A DNA stretch of 64,000 bases from Selaginella moellendorffii (lineage: Eukaryota; Streptophyta; Lycopodiopsida; Selaginellales; Selaginellaceae): assembly GCF_000143415.4 (NCBI RefSeq), contig NW_003314281.1, positions 1,620,983-1,684,982 on the forward strand. Direction: 5' to 3'. A program made the translations under genes and the position numbers. This document shows, in pieces, positions 22,584 to 34,084 of the stretch; positions within the stretch are counted from its first letter, which is position 1; each line of letters starts with the position of its first letter. The notes under the pieces were generated by a model. The model was not told the DNA's origin. It did not search any database and worked only from the letters and a program-made list of their open reading frames with translations.

Positions 22584-24218
22584 TTATAGCAAGCTAGACA
22601 CTTGATCGCTGTTATCTTCCACTCCCAGGTAGTAGAGGCACAACAAAGCCCCAGAGCACAGAACAAACACAAGCGCCAGCCTCTCGAGCGTGAGATCGGT
22701 CTTGCTGCTGTCCAGCTGAGAGGCGCTCGTGATCTGGTACCAGGGCGATGCCACCGCTCCAAACAAGATGCCCACCAGCGCGCCACCGACGTGAGTCCAG
22801 GCATCCACCGGGAGCTCGTTCCCCACCAGCACGGTCAGCCCGCTAAGCACCAGGACCTTTTGCAAGAGCTCGCCGGTGTCAAACGTTCGCACGGCCTCCT
22901 TGTTCTTGACGAGGAAGATGATCCAGCTGCAGATCATGGCAAACACCGCGCCGGTTCCTCCCACTGTTGGCTGCGACGTCTGGAGAAAGCTCGCCACGTT
23001 GCCCATGGCACCGCCCAGGAGGTAAATCAGGACGAGTCCTATGGAGCCGTAGAGGCTCTCCACAAGTGGGCCAAAGGATATCGTCGCCCAGCAGCTGAGG
23101 AAGAGGTGCAACAGGCCCGAGTGCTGCGAGAAAGGGAGACACACACGGTTTGAGTTGATCTGAAGTCGAGTGGAAGAGCTCATACCAGGAAAGTTGGAGT
23201 TATCAGCCTCCACCATTCTCCGGCGACAATGAGATCGTTCACTTTTGCTCCTTGCAAGAATGCCAGATCCATGCCGTTTTCTGTTTGCTGGGTCGTCGCA
23301 AGGCCGAAAATATAGACACCAATGTTTATCCCCACAATGGTCGACCTGGAGAAAAAAAATCAGAAAAAAAAAAAAACCAGAGAGAAAACGCAAACTTTGA
23401 CTTACACCACAATGGATCCCCGTCGCATGAGGAGCAAAGGCACTTCTTTGTTGGCCTCATCGCTGGTGGTATTCAGCACGACCAGAGGAGTTTCTTCATT
23501 GTTGGGATCCAACTCAAACTCACTCCCACGATCTTCTTTCACTGCTGCGGCTGCCGATGCTTCCTCCTTCTCTTTGGATTCGGCTTGCTCAAACTCCTTG
23601 AGTACTGTCAGGAGCAGCTCCTCCTTCAAAGCGTACTCGTCCTGTAGTGACTTCAACTTATCAGTACCTGCCTTCATAAAAACTCGTCAACTAAACCCTC
23701 GCCCAGCACAAACAGAAAAAAACTACCTAGTGCAAGAGTAAAGACTCACCACTAGCGTGGCTGCGAATTTCTTTCGCTGGATCGTGCTCTTGCTTGTGCA
23801 ATCCGCCAGACTCCACGGAAATCACCGCTGCTTCGCGTAAAGAACTTAAAGGCTTCTCCTCCTCCTCCCGGGAAGTCGTGCTCGATTTCTTCTTCTTCGT
23901 CTCAAGCATGTCAAAGTATGAATCCAGGGTCTTCAATGCACTCTTAACAGCCGACGAACTCTCCCCTTTCTTCTCATCATCATCGCTCTCGCCCGCCGAC
24001 GACGAGCTGGCGCTGCCCGAGCCCTCGCATTTCAAGCGCCGGCAGAAGCGCTGCGGCCTCAGCGCCGATCCCCTGTGCCCGATGCTACTCAGCAGCAGCG
24101 ATCTGTGCGACACCGAAAACCCTTGCTGGATCGCCGCCACAGACATGAGCTCCGAGCAGAACTCCATCGCGCAAGACTCACCAATCGATCGAAATCCGCC
24201 TCCTCTCCCCATCGCCAT
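22584..24218 (-). CDS. Plastid rhomboid-like protein, probably proteolytically inactive (RBL9-like)
   Basis: Four exons on the minus strand: 24218-23750, 23667-23406, 23345-23186 and 23123-22584, with GT-AG introns of 60-82 bp; the frame closes at 476 residues. The N-terminal half is Ser-rich and basic, like a chloroplast transit peptide, followed by an acidic coiled stretch (KEELLLTVLKEFEQAESK). The C-terminal half has about six membrane helices of a rhomboid domain. In active rhomboids the catalytic motif is GxSG. Here it is GGTG, with Thr at about residue 354 in place of serine, while the histidine (WTHVGGAL, about 408) is kept. The HxxxN oxyanion motif reads HLFLS, so its Asn is also lost. 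This combination suggests a pseudoprotease; Arabidopsis has plastid rhomboid-like members of this kind. Confidence 0.85.
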
Positions 24219-24233
24219 AGCCAGAGCTCGCTA

Positions 24234-24244
24234 GAACCCTAAAA
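24234..24244 (-). promoter_or_regulatory. Telo-box-like motif upstream of the rhomboid-like gene
   Basis: GAACCCTAAAA, 16 bases upstream of the start codon. AAACCCTA-type motifs are common in promoters and leaders of plant housekeeping genes. The match is partial. Confidence 0.4.
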
Positions 24245-24394
24245 TATTTAAGCCAAGGGTGAAAAGAACAAACAAAAGAATTAATAGTAGTAAAAATGAG
24301 CAAGGACAAAAAGAAGGGAAAATTTACTTTTTACAACCATTGGCTCTTCGTGATTTTTTTTTTCTTCTCTCTCTTGTCTCGAGGACGAGGATCA

Positions 24395-27300
24395 TCACAA
24401 GCCGGGCCTGCTTCTCCTCATCCTCTTTCTTCGCGCCGCAGGACCCCAGCTTCGTCTCGACCACTCCTCAAATTCGTCGCTCTCCTTCCCCATGATCTCC
24501 TCGGACGAATTCTCGCCAGAGTTTTGCTGCTGCTGCTGCTGGCTCAGTCGATCCAGGGACTCCTGCTCGGACGTCGAATTGTTGCTGCCGTAGTTCGAGG
24601 ACGCGGAGGAGATCCTTTTGGTCTCGTGATGAGGATGAGCGTGGCCTCCTCCATCTCGGTGATCCCGTGGCTTCGAGGACGAATTCACGGCCTTGGTGAT
24701 GTTGGTGGTGGAGGAGAGATCTCTGGCTGCTCCGGCTGATGATTTGGAGCTCCTGGATGATGGAGTGTGATGTTGGTGTTGTTGGTGATGGTTTTGCTGC
24801 TGCTGCTGCTGCTGCTGCTTCTTGGTTACCAGTTTCTTCTTGATCTTGGACGAGGACTTTGGAGCTTCGGTCGCCGCTCCACCATTTCCACCACCGCCAC
24901 CACCTCCACCACCTTCGCATTGTGTCAGAGCCACCTTGACGGATTTGAACGAGGCCTTCGGTGGATCCTCCGCAGCAACCACACTCTCCTGGAACTTGGC
25001 TACTATCGTCTTGCTGTTCTTGCTCTTCTTCTTCTTCTTCTTCTTCTTGCTCTCGTCCTTCACAGGCTCCGCTACCGCTGGCGATGGCTTTGGAGGGGCG
25101 GCGGCGGCGGCAGCCGGAGGAGCGGCATGGTTTGCCACACCTGTAGGCAGCGTTTCGATGAGCCGCCTCTTGGATTTGTGATGCAGGCGGAGCACTCCAC
25201 TGTCGCCGTTCTTCTCCGGCTGGACGTGATCTCGCTTCGCGGGAGCCAGGCTGACGAGGATCTCCGCCGCCAAGTTGGCACCGTCGTCCGGATTGTCCGC
25301 AAGGAACGAGTAGCCATTGCTCCCCGCCTTATCCTTGTCCTTATCCTTCTCCTTGTGACGGCTCACGGACGGCGAAGCTTTCAGCGTGGAGCTCTCCTTC
25401 TCCTTGAGACCCTGGTGGCTCGAGTGAGACTTGGAAGACGACGACGATTTCAAGCTCTTGGGATTCACCAGATGCTTCCTCTTCTTCTTCTCGCCCTCCC
25501 CATCCCTGGACAGCTCCCCTGTCCGCGAATCTAGCTCCTCGGCAATGGCGTCAGGCCGCTTCTTCCCGTTAGTAGTAGCGTTGTCAGATTCCCTTGTTGC
25601 CAACAAGTCTTTGGAACTCACCAGCTTGAATCGCCGCTTCTTGCTGCTCGTAGGTGGCGCCGCCGGCGGCTCAGCACTGTCTCGAACTTCTTCCCTGGCC
25701 TTGTGGTGCTGCTGCTGCTGCTGCTGCTCTGAAGAGCTTCTAACCGCAACCTTCTCGATCTTCCCGGACCGCTGCTTCACCTGTACATCCTCCACGCTAC
25801 CGGTGTCACAAATCGGACATCCTGGCTGCGAGCAACTACAGCTTGGAGCCTCCTCACACCTTCCCAAATCAGTCTCGTCCCTGGAGCCACCTCTTCTCTC
25901 TTGCAACACTTCATCCCTTTCCACTACTTGGGCATCCTGTTTGATCGCCTTGACCACGTCCAGCAGACCGGAATTGGGCTTGTCGCTCGAGCTCAAGCCC
26001 AATCCCCCCGGAGGATTCAGATCCAAGCCTTTCGGCTTGCTCTCGTCCTTGGGCTCGCCAGCCTCGAGCTTTGCAACCTCGCTCCCATTCACTGGGCTCT
26101 CCGTACTGTCCCCTCTCTTCCGCTGATCTGTTGCTACCACTAAAGCTGCCGCTGCTGTCTCGTCACCGTGTTGACGCAACAAGCCCACAACCGGTGGTCC
26201 GTCTCTGTCCAGCGGAGCCAGCTTAAGCTCCATGGTCGCTCCATCGAGTATGAGCTTGGGAGGTTTCTTAAACGGCGGTTTCGGAGGCGTTGAAGCCGAG
26301 TAAAGAAAACCCGGCGAGGGAGCAGTGCTCGCATTACTGCTCGCCCCTTTCAACCAGCAGCCACTCCCCCCACCACTCTCCTCTTTGTTGTTGTTGCTCG
26401 CATAGCTCGCCGGAGGAGGAGCAGCCGGAGGAGGAGGAGGAGGAACCACCCCGAGCACCGCCGCGTGATGGTGTTGCTGCTGATGCGAGCTCGGACTCGG
26501 ACTCGTGGTCGCAAAGCCCGAGCCACCTTGCCACGCAACTTGGACAGACTGCGCAGGTGTCCCCGCCTGTAACACGGCCACTTGCTGGTACTGTGGCTGC
26601 TGCGGCTGGTGGTAATAGTTGGAGTTTGATTTCCACCACAGTCCCAGGCCGCCGGGAGAAGCCTCCATGAAAGCCGACGACGACGACGACGACGACGACG
26701 GTGGCGGCACTGGCTCCCTTCTCGCCATGTTGGTGGACGGGATCAGAATTCCCTGGCTCGAGTAGCTCACGTGATTTTGCAGGCCACCCAGCGAAGCACC
26801 GAAAAACTTTCCATTGTCCTCCGCAGACGGACCCCGTTCCATGGCTGCTGCTGCCGCGGACGCGAAGAACGGGTTCAAGTTCTCGATGCCGGAGGACGAT
26901 GATGAAGATCCTCCCAGTCCTTTCCCGTTCTCGGCTGCGAACCGGTTGTTGGGGCCCGGCTCCAAAAACACAACATGCTGATTCTCCGCTGCCTTTGAAT
27001 TCGTGGAAAGAACTTCCTGCTGCTGCTGCTGCTGCTGCTGCTGTGGCTTGGATACCTGCACGAGGAGAATAAAAACAAATGGAGAAGGAGCACAAAAAAA
27101 AAAAGGAAAGAGAAACAAAGACCCGAGTTAGCAAAGTAGAAGGAATCAAATTGTGATTAGATAGGAGGCACCACTACCTTATCGCTTGCGGCGAGGTGAA
27201 ATCCATTGGGCGGAGCTCTGCTCTTCTCCACAGCCGCCGCCGCAGCATTCCTTAATGCTTGAGCTCCTCCAGTGTTGTCAAAGCCGTACCCCCAGATCCC

Positions 27301-28277
27301 ACCCAGAATCCCTTGGGTCACACACGGAAGAACCTGCTGCTGCTGCTGCTTAAATCCTCCACCTCCACCTCCACCTCCTCCATCCGAGCCCGAGCTCTTG
27401 GCACGCTTTATCATCTGGAAGATCTCACTCTCTCCGTCTCGGCCGCTGTTCCAGCCGATCTGCTGCTGCGAGCCCACTTTCTCATGAACAGCCGCTGACG
27501 AATCCAGATTCTTCACACTGTTCATGGCTGGAGCTGGAGCAGCAGTGGCAGCAGTGGCAGCCGCGGCAGCGCTCAGCCTTGACACCAAATCACAAGCGGC
27601 GCTGCTGTTATTGTTGTTGTTGGCAGTGGTGGTGGTGGTGGTGGCGTTGCTGCTGGGCTCCTCCATCTCCACATCCATGTACTCCTCGGCTGGCAGCTCC
27701 AAGTCGAAAGTCCTCCGCCGGGGCTTGGCATCACTCTTTTTGCCGCTGCAATCGTAGCCAGATGCCAATTCCAGCCTCGAGCTGTCGATCGCGCGAGGCG
27801 GCCGGAGGTCTTGGAGCAGCAGCTTCTGGACACGATAGACCCTGTGGAGCTCCTGGACCTGCGCAAGGAGACGAACACCATCCATGAGAACATCTCGCCT
27901 CACTTTGCGCAAAATGGATAGATCTGACTGACCTGTTGGCGGAACTGGGCCTCCTGCTCGAGGATAATCTTCCTGACCATCTCCATTTCCATATCCAAGC
28001 CTTCCACCTCTCGCGTCTCCTACACACAAATGCCGCAATCCCCTGCTTCCATCCAAAACATGGTGCTCAGAACAAGCATAAAACAAAGAAAAGGAAAAAA
28101 AAACACACACACACCACCACACCACACCACACCAAAGAGGAAGAAGGGAAGAAAAATAGATTTTTCTTTCAGACCTGTGCATGGCGAAGAGAAGAATTCC
28201 AAGCGCTTTACCCAGAAGAGCTCCACGGAAGAACAGCGAATGGAATAACAGCGGAGATATGGCGCTGTCCCTGCCAT
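24395..28277 (-). CDS. DUF863-like low-complexity nuclear protein
   Basis: Four exons on the minus strand: 28277-28212, 28019-27933, 27858-27178 and 27055-24395. All junctions are in phase 0 and the frame closes at 1164 residues. The N-terminus holds an amphipathic segment (MEMVRKIILEQEAQFRQQ joined to VQELHRVYRVQK across an intron), followed by FDLELPAEEYMD. Both resemble the start of plant DUF863 proteins, and the basic C-terminus (RRSWGPAARRKRMRRSRPG) also fits. Between them lie long Gln, Ser, Gly, Ala, Pro and Lys tracts, a cysteine cluster (CSCSQPGCPICDTG) and an LDLN motif that could act as an EAR-type repression motif. Lysine-rich stretches suggest nuclear location. The function of the family is unknown to me. 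CAG-type repeats make length polymorphism likely. Confidence 0.75.
27017..27043 (-). repeat. CAG repeat (9 units) coding polyglutamine
   Basis: (CTG)9 on the plus strand, reading CAG on the coding strand of the DUF863-like gene just after the last intron. Further CTG runs in the same gene are at 24527-24541 (5), 24797-24817 (7) and 25710-25727 (6). A serine-coding GAC/GTC run lies at about 26675-26701. Confidence 0.9.
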
Positions 28278-29300
28278 CGATAAAGAGAGGAAGAACACGG
28301 CTGCTCGCTGGGTAGATCTGGAGCTCCCGTGGCTTGATCTCTTGGAAAGATCTCTAGATCTCGGGGCCCCGAATCCAAGGCGCGCCGTTGCCAATTCTTT
28401 CTACTGCCAAGGACTGGAAGAAGATGCGGAGAAGAAGCAGCCAGTGGCGAGGAGCCGAAGAAGAAAAGTCACCAGCATGCGTGGAATTTCTTCGGGAACA
28501 CCGCATGTGTGGCGATTACTGTAAGGCGCGGCCAGGAAATGACAAGAAAGAGAGGAGTTCTTCCAAGGGATGGATGAATGCCACGGCCGGAGCGCCTAGA
28601 GGCCAGAATCTCTCTCTCGCCGCTCGCCGTCCACAAGCTCCGGATCGAGGAATCAATCGTCGCAAGCCTGATTGATTGATTGGCAGCAGCGCGGCCGCGG
28701 CGCAGCGCCTTCCTCGCCGCCTAGCTACAAGAAAGATCTCGAAATATTTCCCAGTCGCGGCGGCGGGGACGAATCCATCTGCCACGGTCAATGCATCCCG
28801 CGCGTCGCGGCTTCCTCGCGATTCCTAGCTCCGGAAGAACACCACCACACCTCCTTCATTCACACGCACGCACGCACACGGCATTCATTCCTCCTCCTTC
28901 CCCCATTTTCTTTTTCTCTCTCTTTCTCGTCTTCTTCTTACTCTGCCCGAACGATCTTCTCTTAGCCCTAATCACTGCCCTAAATTGGAGCTGGCACCGC
29001 GAATCTTTCTCAACGCTGGGGGGGGAGGGTAAAAAACTCTAGGCTAGCACCGGGAAAAAAATGATTTGTTTTCACGCTCTTCCCCTCCTCGTCTCCTCCT
29101 ACCACCAAGGATGATCCCGGGTAAAATCCGTAACGCACGTCGTTTCTACCGCAACCCCGCTGTACCACTCGGAGGCCGCCACGTGCCCCCTGCCCGCGAG
29201 AATCTTGCGTGGTCCACAACAAACCGAATATGCGCATGAATTCAGATTATCCGGATAGATTAGGTGCCACTGGAATATGCTCTTCCCCCCTTCCTTTAAA
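28278..29300 (-). promoter_or_regulatory. Leader and promoter region of the DUF863-like gene
   Basis: GC-rich sequence upstream of the DUF863-like start. It contains a CT-rich run (about 28905-28940) and CCCTAA elements near 28965-28985. No separate gene is visible. Transcription start not determined. Confidence 0.4.
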
Positions 29301-31323
29301 TAGTTGCATGTATGCATATCTATCTATTTCTCAAAGGCCTCACAATCGTATTGCAAAGCTGACACACTGGTTGTGTATGAGAGATAGATTAGATTTACAA
29401 TTTCTATATGGAGCCTTGTACACATCCGGAGAATGTTAACTTTATAACACGATTTCTAACAAACTCCATAATAACAAACTCAATAATAGGATACTAGTTC
29501 TCTTGTTTATGCAAAAGGGGGATCTTCCTCCATAGCTTCTCTTGTGTGTGTGTGTATGTGAGTGTGGTTTGACCATTGCAACTTGCGAAGAACTGTTTGC
29601 TGGTATGAAATTCTAGCAAATATTGTAAATGTTGTTGTAAATATTATATAAATGCTGTTGGCCATGCCCCACTGGAGGAACAAAGAGATGGTGGTGGTGG
29701 TGGTGGTGGAGGGGGTGGTGGATCATAGGATTTGTTTGAGAAACACCAAAAAAAAGGGGGCATTTTGGATGTATAGATATTTTTCCCCTTCTTGGTGGTC
29801 TTTTTATGAGTGAATGCTCCCAAAACTGTGGACCCGGGAGATTGGGTCGTCTCCTCTTGTCAAGAACAAGTCCTCCCCTCTTTTACTTTTTTTCCTTTCT
29901 TTTCTGGCTCATGGGATCTATCTAGTGACTCCTCCTTGCTTGCGTTTGCAGCTCTTATATTCTCGTGTATCATGATCACGCCAGAGGGATTGATTGACCT
30001 GATGTGCAAGTGAATAGTGGTGGATCAATGTGGTGGCGGTGGCGGTGTGATGATTTCCCGCTAGGTCTTGGATCGCTTGTCTTCTAGATTTGCTGGCTTT
30101 TACACGATCTCAAAGGTTCCCTTGTCTTCCTGCGCCTGTGATCTCCGGAGAATATCCAAACGGAATAATCTCCGTGGCTAGGGCGCGGGTCAAAGCTGCC
30201 AACCAAACAAACTACTCAAACAAGCCAACATGATAATTCAGTGTTGGCATCTCTCTCCAAATCATGCGCAGTTTTGAGAAATCGTGTGTGTTGTTATCGG
30301 CCTTTGTATTATAATTTTCGTTTGCGCCGGATTCGAGGAGTGGTAAAAAACAAGGCGGTAAAAATCATGTTTGGTGAAACGTCGGTCTCGTCTATGTCTC
30401 GATCAGCCGGGTGGTCGATCGATCAATCTCGCAGCAAGCGTAGTTTGTTGAGACTCCTTGTGCTTTAGTAAATCGAAGATCTCTCCAGTATAACGACACA
30501 CACTCACACGAAGCAACTTGGATGGAATCAAAAGAATCGTCATCGATGCCCACGAAAACAAGGAACTCCACCCAGACACTAAGATCGAATAGATCATCAC
30601 GCGTTTTCTTTGCAAATAGAGAAAATAGGGTTTTTTAAACTGGATCCCCGTCTATTTTAATGTATACCGCGATACCTTTATCTTTCCCCTTAAAAATGGA
30701 CATAGACAAATCTTAGCCAGTTTTGTCTGTTACAAGGCCACCACATGCCGAATCGAGATAGGGATAGGGCTGGCTGTCCCCTCGCGCCCAGCAATTAAAT
30801 AAAAATAACGCAACGAGAATAGCCAGTTCATCCTTCCATGTGGAACATCAAACGCTCACGACCTAATCTTTGTATCCTTGCCCGCATTAATGCCAAACAA
30901 ACATTTCCCCCTTCCAAACCATGTGGGAGATTCGCGCTTAATATAAGGGTAATCCAACCTGTCCATTCGCGGTGGGTGAATATGCCGGCTGCCGGCCGGA
31001 ATATGCCGCGCGTGACGCCGCCGCCGGCGGAGAATGTAAAGCGGATCTTGAGGCCGACAGTGTGATTGGCCCCGAATCAAATGGCGCTCTCCCATTGGCC
31101 CGGCGAGATATGTCCCGTATCTACATGTGCCCTGTTTGCGTACATGCGTACGTAGCTCGTATCTCATCCCTTTGTTTGTTTTTCCAGCGTGGAGGAATAT
31201 TCGCTCCCCGTTGTTTTCACGGGGAGTTAAAAAATGGTGCTTGCTGCGCGCGATTTGGTGCGTGCCATCGCAAACAGCGGCCGTCCCCTTCAATTCCTTG
31301 ATTACGTCGTCGCGAGGCGCGAT
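29301..31323. other. Intergenic, no gene seen
   Basis: No open frame here looks like a protein. A GGT microsatellite lies at about 29690-29720 and a TG run at about 29545-29565. A palindromic GC-rich patch is near 30985-31030. It may hold a regulatory region or an untranslated transcript, but nothing supports one directly. Confidence 0.4.
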
Positions 31324-32410
31324 TCATTGTCGAGCTGACACGAGAGAGATCTGGATATCACACGGGAACACCCCTTTAGCGTGGAGAAATCCAAAGGGGG
31401 CAAAAAAAAAAAAAAAAACAAACCAAACCTTCGACCTGCGGACAAAAGATTGGGATTGTCCGAGAAAATGCCTGATGCATCCAACAAGAGCTGTTTGATC
31501 CGAGAAACCATCCAAACGAACCCAGCGAGTGATGGGATACACATCGCGAAGCGAAGCGGACAAACTCCCTGCCTGGAGTTTACGAAATGCGTGAGAGCGT
31601 TCGGATGGATCCAAGCTTTTCCAAGTCCGGCCAAACTCCAAACTCGTGGAGATAATTGACCTGGGAAAAGGAAGAATTAGAATTCCTGGGCGAGCAAACC
31701 CGTACAAACCTGGCCGGGTTCAACAATCCTTTTGTTCCAGATCTTCCAGAGTTCCAGGCCAGTCCTGTGATCAACCTACCCTTCCTGCAAACTCAGAAGA
31801 GAAAGGATTGAAAACGGAGGAAAAATACAAAAAAAACTAAAGCTGTTCCACGCGTGAAAGATTTGCAAAGCGAAGAACTCGTACAATGATACGAATTCGG
31901 ACCGGAAGAGTTTTAGTCTGGTCTAACTTACCTCCTCTCGCTTCTCTTGTGTGGCTCTGATGAATCATCGAGATGGCTTTCGCACGCTGCTCTCCTACTG
32001 CACTGTGTACACGGCTCCTTTCCTCGCGCGCTCCTGTCACACCCAACACCACCATCAGGAAGGAAAGGAGAGAAAAGAGAGACAGAGGGCAAAGAAAACG
32101 AATAGCAGATCCAAGAAATCCAAACAGCCAAAAAGCATTGCGCAAGAGAGCGCCCCACCTCTGAGATGGACGTGCTTGACTCACGGGAGAGTTCGAATCG
32201 TGTCAGCCGGAAATCCGCGTAGAAATAGTCTTCGATCTTTCCATACTCCTGCCGACAAAAAGAAAAAATCAAGGGAGAAACAAGGCGCTTGTTAACGAGA
32301 TCGAAATCTTTGAGAAAAACTTTACGCTCGTCAGATGCTTGCGTCGCGAGATTCTCTAGCTTAGAAACTCTGGAGCGACAAAAGTGAGAGAAGAAAACAA
32401 GACCCAAAAT
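31324..32410 (-). other. Unresolved, possibly transcribed region on the minus strand
   Basis: Several pieces look exon-like on the minus strand. One is a segment after a CTCCAG acceptor (about 32361) reading VSKLENLATQASDE. A second, about 32248-32160, is bounded by GGCAG and GAG|GTGGGG and reads EYGKIEDYFYADFRLTRFEL. A third, about 32028-31931, follows CACAG and ends before GTAAGT. I could not join them into one reading frame: the third stops after 12 codons in the phase the second would need, and the first does not join in phase with a good donor. It could be a small gene of unknown family, a non-coding spliced RNA or a decayed gene. Confidence 0.25.
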
Positions 32411-32533
32411 GTGAAGTTAAAAAGTTGAACGCAAGCCTCACAAAATTTGGAAATACAACGTCGACTGTGCTCGGCTAGAGAGAGCACAGGTGTGTACCAT
32501 AGGTTTTCTGATCTTCGGGAAAGCTTGCTTGCA

Positions 32534-33051
<518 letters not shown>

Positions 33052-33117
33052 CTTGCACTGAAGAGGAGGAGAAAGAGAGGAGATTTCATACCAAAGCGCA
33101 AGAGCAGCGCGCCTACC

Positions 33118-33316
33118 TCTGATGCGCGTGATCGCCGGCCGCAAACCTCAGCGCCTCCACAAAACCCTAGCGCCCGGACGATAACCAAAAGCCCTAGCAC
33201 CAACGGCTGCGATTTGTTTTAACGATTTCACTATGGACAGGAATTGAACCCCGGACCAAATGCGATGCGAAGAGAAAAAGAAAAGATAGAGCTGTGGAAG
33301 AAGGAACAAAACAAGG
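33118..33316. promoter_or_regulatory. Shared divergent promoter of S15a and LPA2, with telo-box
   Basis: Only about 265 bp separate the two start codons, and the S15a 5' UTR exon takes part of it. AAAACCCTAG at 33161-33170 is a telo-box, a motif typical of plant ribosomal-protein gene promoters. Confidence 0.55.
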
Positions 33317-33971
33317 ATGCCATCTTCTTCTCTTACATGTGTCTCATGCGGTGGATTTAGTAGCAGCTCAATAGCTCCTTTCTTCAAGAGCTCCACTTCC
33401 AGGTCTCTAAAATCCCAAAGAAGTAGAGATTTAGCAGCGAGAGCTCTCTCCACTGAAGAGCCAGAGCCAATCCTCCAGAAATCCAGCAAGAAGAAGCCAC
33501 CAGGCACTGGCTTTGGGGAATCCCAATCCACTTCTCCCAAGAAAAAGAGCTCTAAATCCCCGAATCCACCTGGTGAAGTACCTGATACGTCTTCTTCTTC
33601 CGGAATTCGAAGAAGGCCTGCTCCGACAAAACCATTCGTAGCTCCGCCGCCTGATCCACAAACCCAGCAGCTCGAGACGATCGCCGAGATTACCTTGCTC
33701 GGCCTCGTCGGTGTTGTCATCCTCGAGGGTCTCGCACTTGCAGCTTCTGGTAAGTAGAGCTTTCTACTTCTCTCGCCTCCATCGCAACTCTATCAAGATA
33801 AGATGGTTAATCCGATAACAAATGCTTAATGCAGGCTTCTTACCCGAGGAGTGGGATGAGTTTCTCGTCAAGACCGTGTACCCGTCTTTCACCCCCACCA
33901 TAGGCTTGTTCGTTGCTTTGGCTGCTGGATACGGCTTGTACAAATACTTTGGCGGTCAAAAGAAAGGTTAG
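33317..33971 (+). CDS. LPA2: LOW PSII ACCUMULATION 2-like thylakoid protein
   Basis: Two exons, 33317-33749 and 33835-33971, 189 residues. The N-terminus is rich in Ser and basic residues as in chloroplast transit peptides. A Lys/Ser/Pro-rich stretch follows. The conserved C-terminal part has two membrane helices: ITLLGLVGVVILEGLALAAS, then after FLPEEWDEFLVKTVYPSFTP the helix IGLFVALAAGYGLYKYF. The loop between the helices is the signature of LPA2. In Arabidopsis LPA2 helps assemble photosystem II (CP43) in the thylakoid membrane. It ends 114 bp from the stop codon of the convergent SHMT gene. Confidence 0.85.
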
Positions 33972-34084
33972 CCACGAAGGAAAACGAAGATGCGAGCGAG
34001 GATGGAAGTCCTTAACAAGAGTAACACGTTGGAAGCCTCTTACCGGACACACACTCCACACATACCTTTACCAGAACGTTAGAG

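Noticed and set aside
22602-23153. Plus-strand 183-codon frame
   Set aside because: Antisense shadow of the last rhomboid exon.
24767-26126. Long plus-strand leucine- and serine-rich frames
   Set aside because: Antisense of the trinucleotide-repeat-rich DUF863-like exon.
31302-31707. Two overlapping minus-strand frames (110 and 127 codons)
   Set aside because: They overlap in different frames, run through a long A tract and show no recognised domain; at most part of the unresolved region next door.
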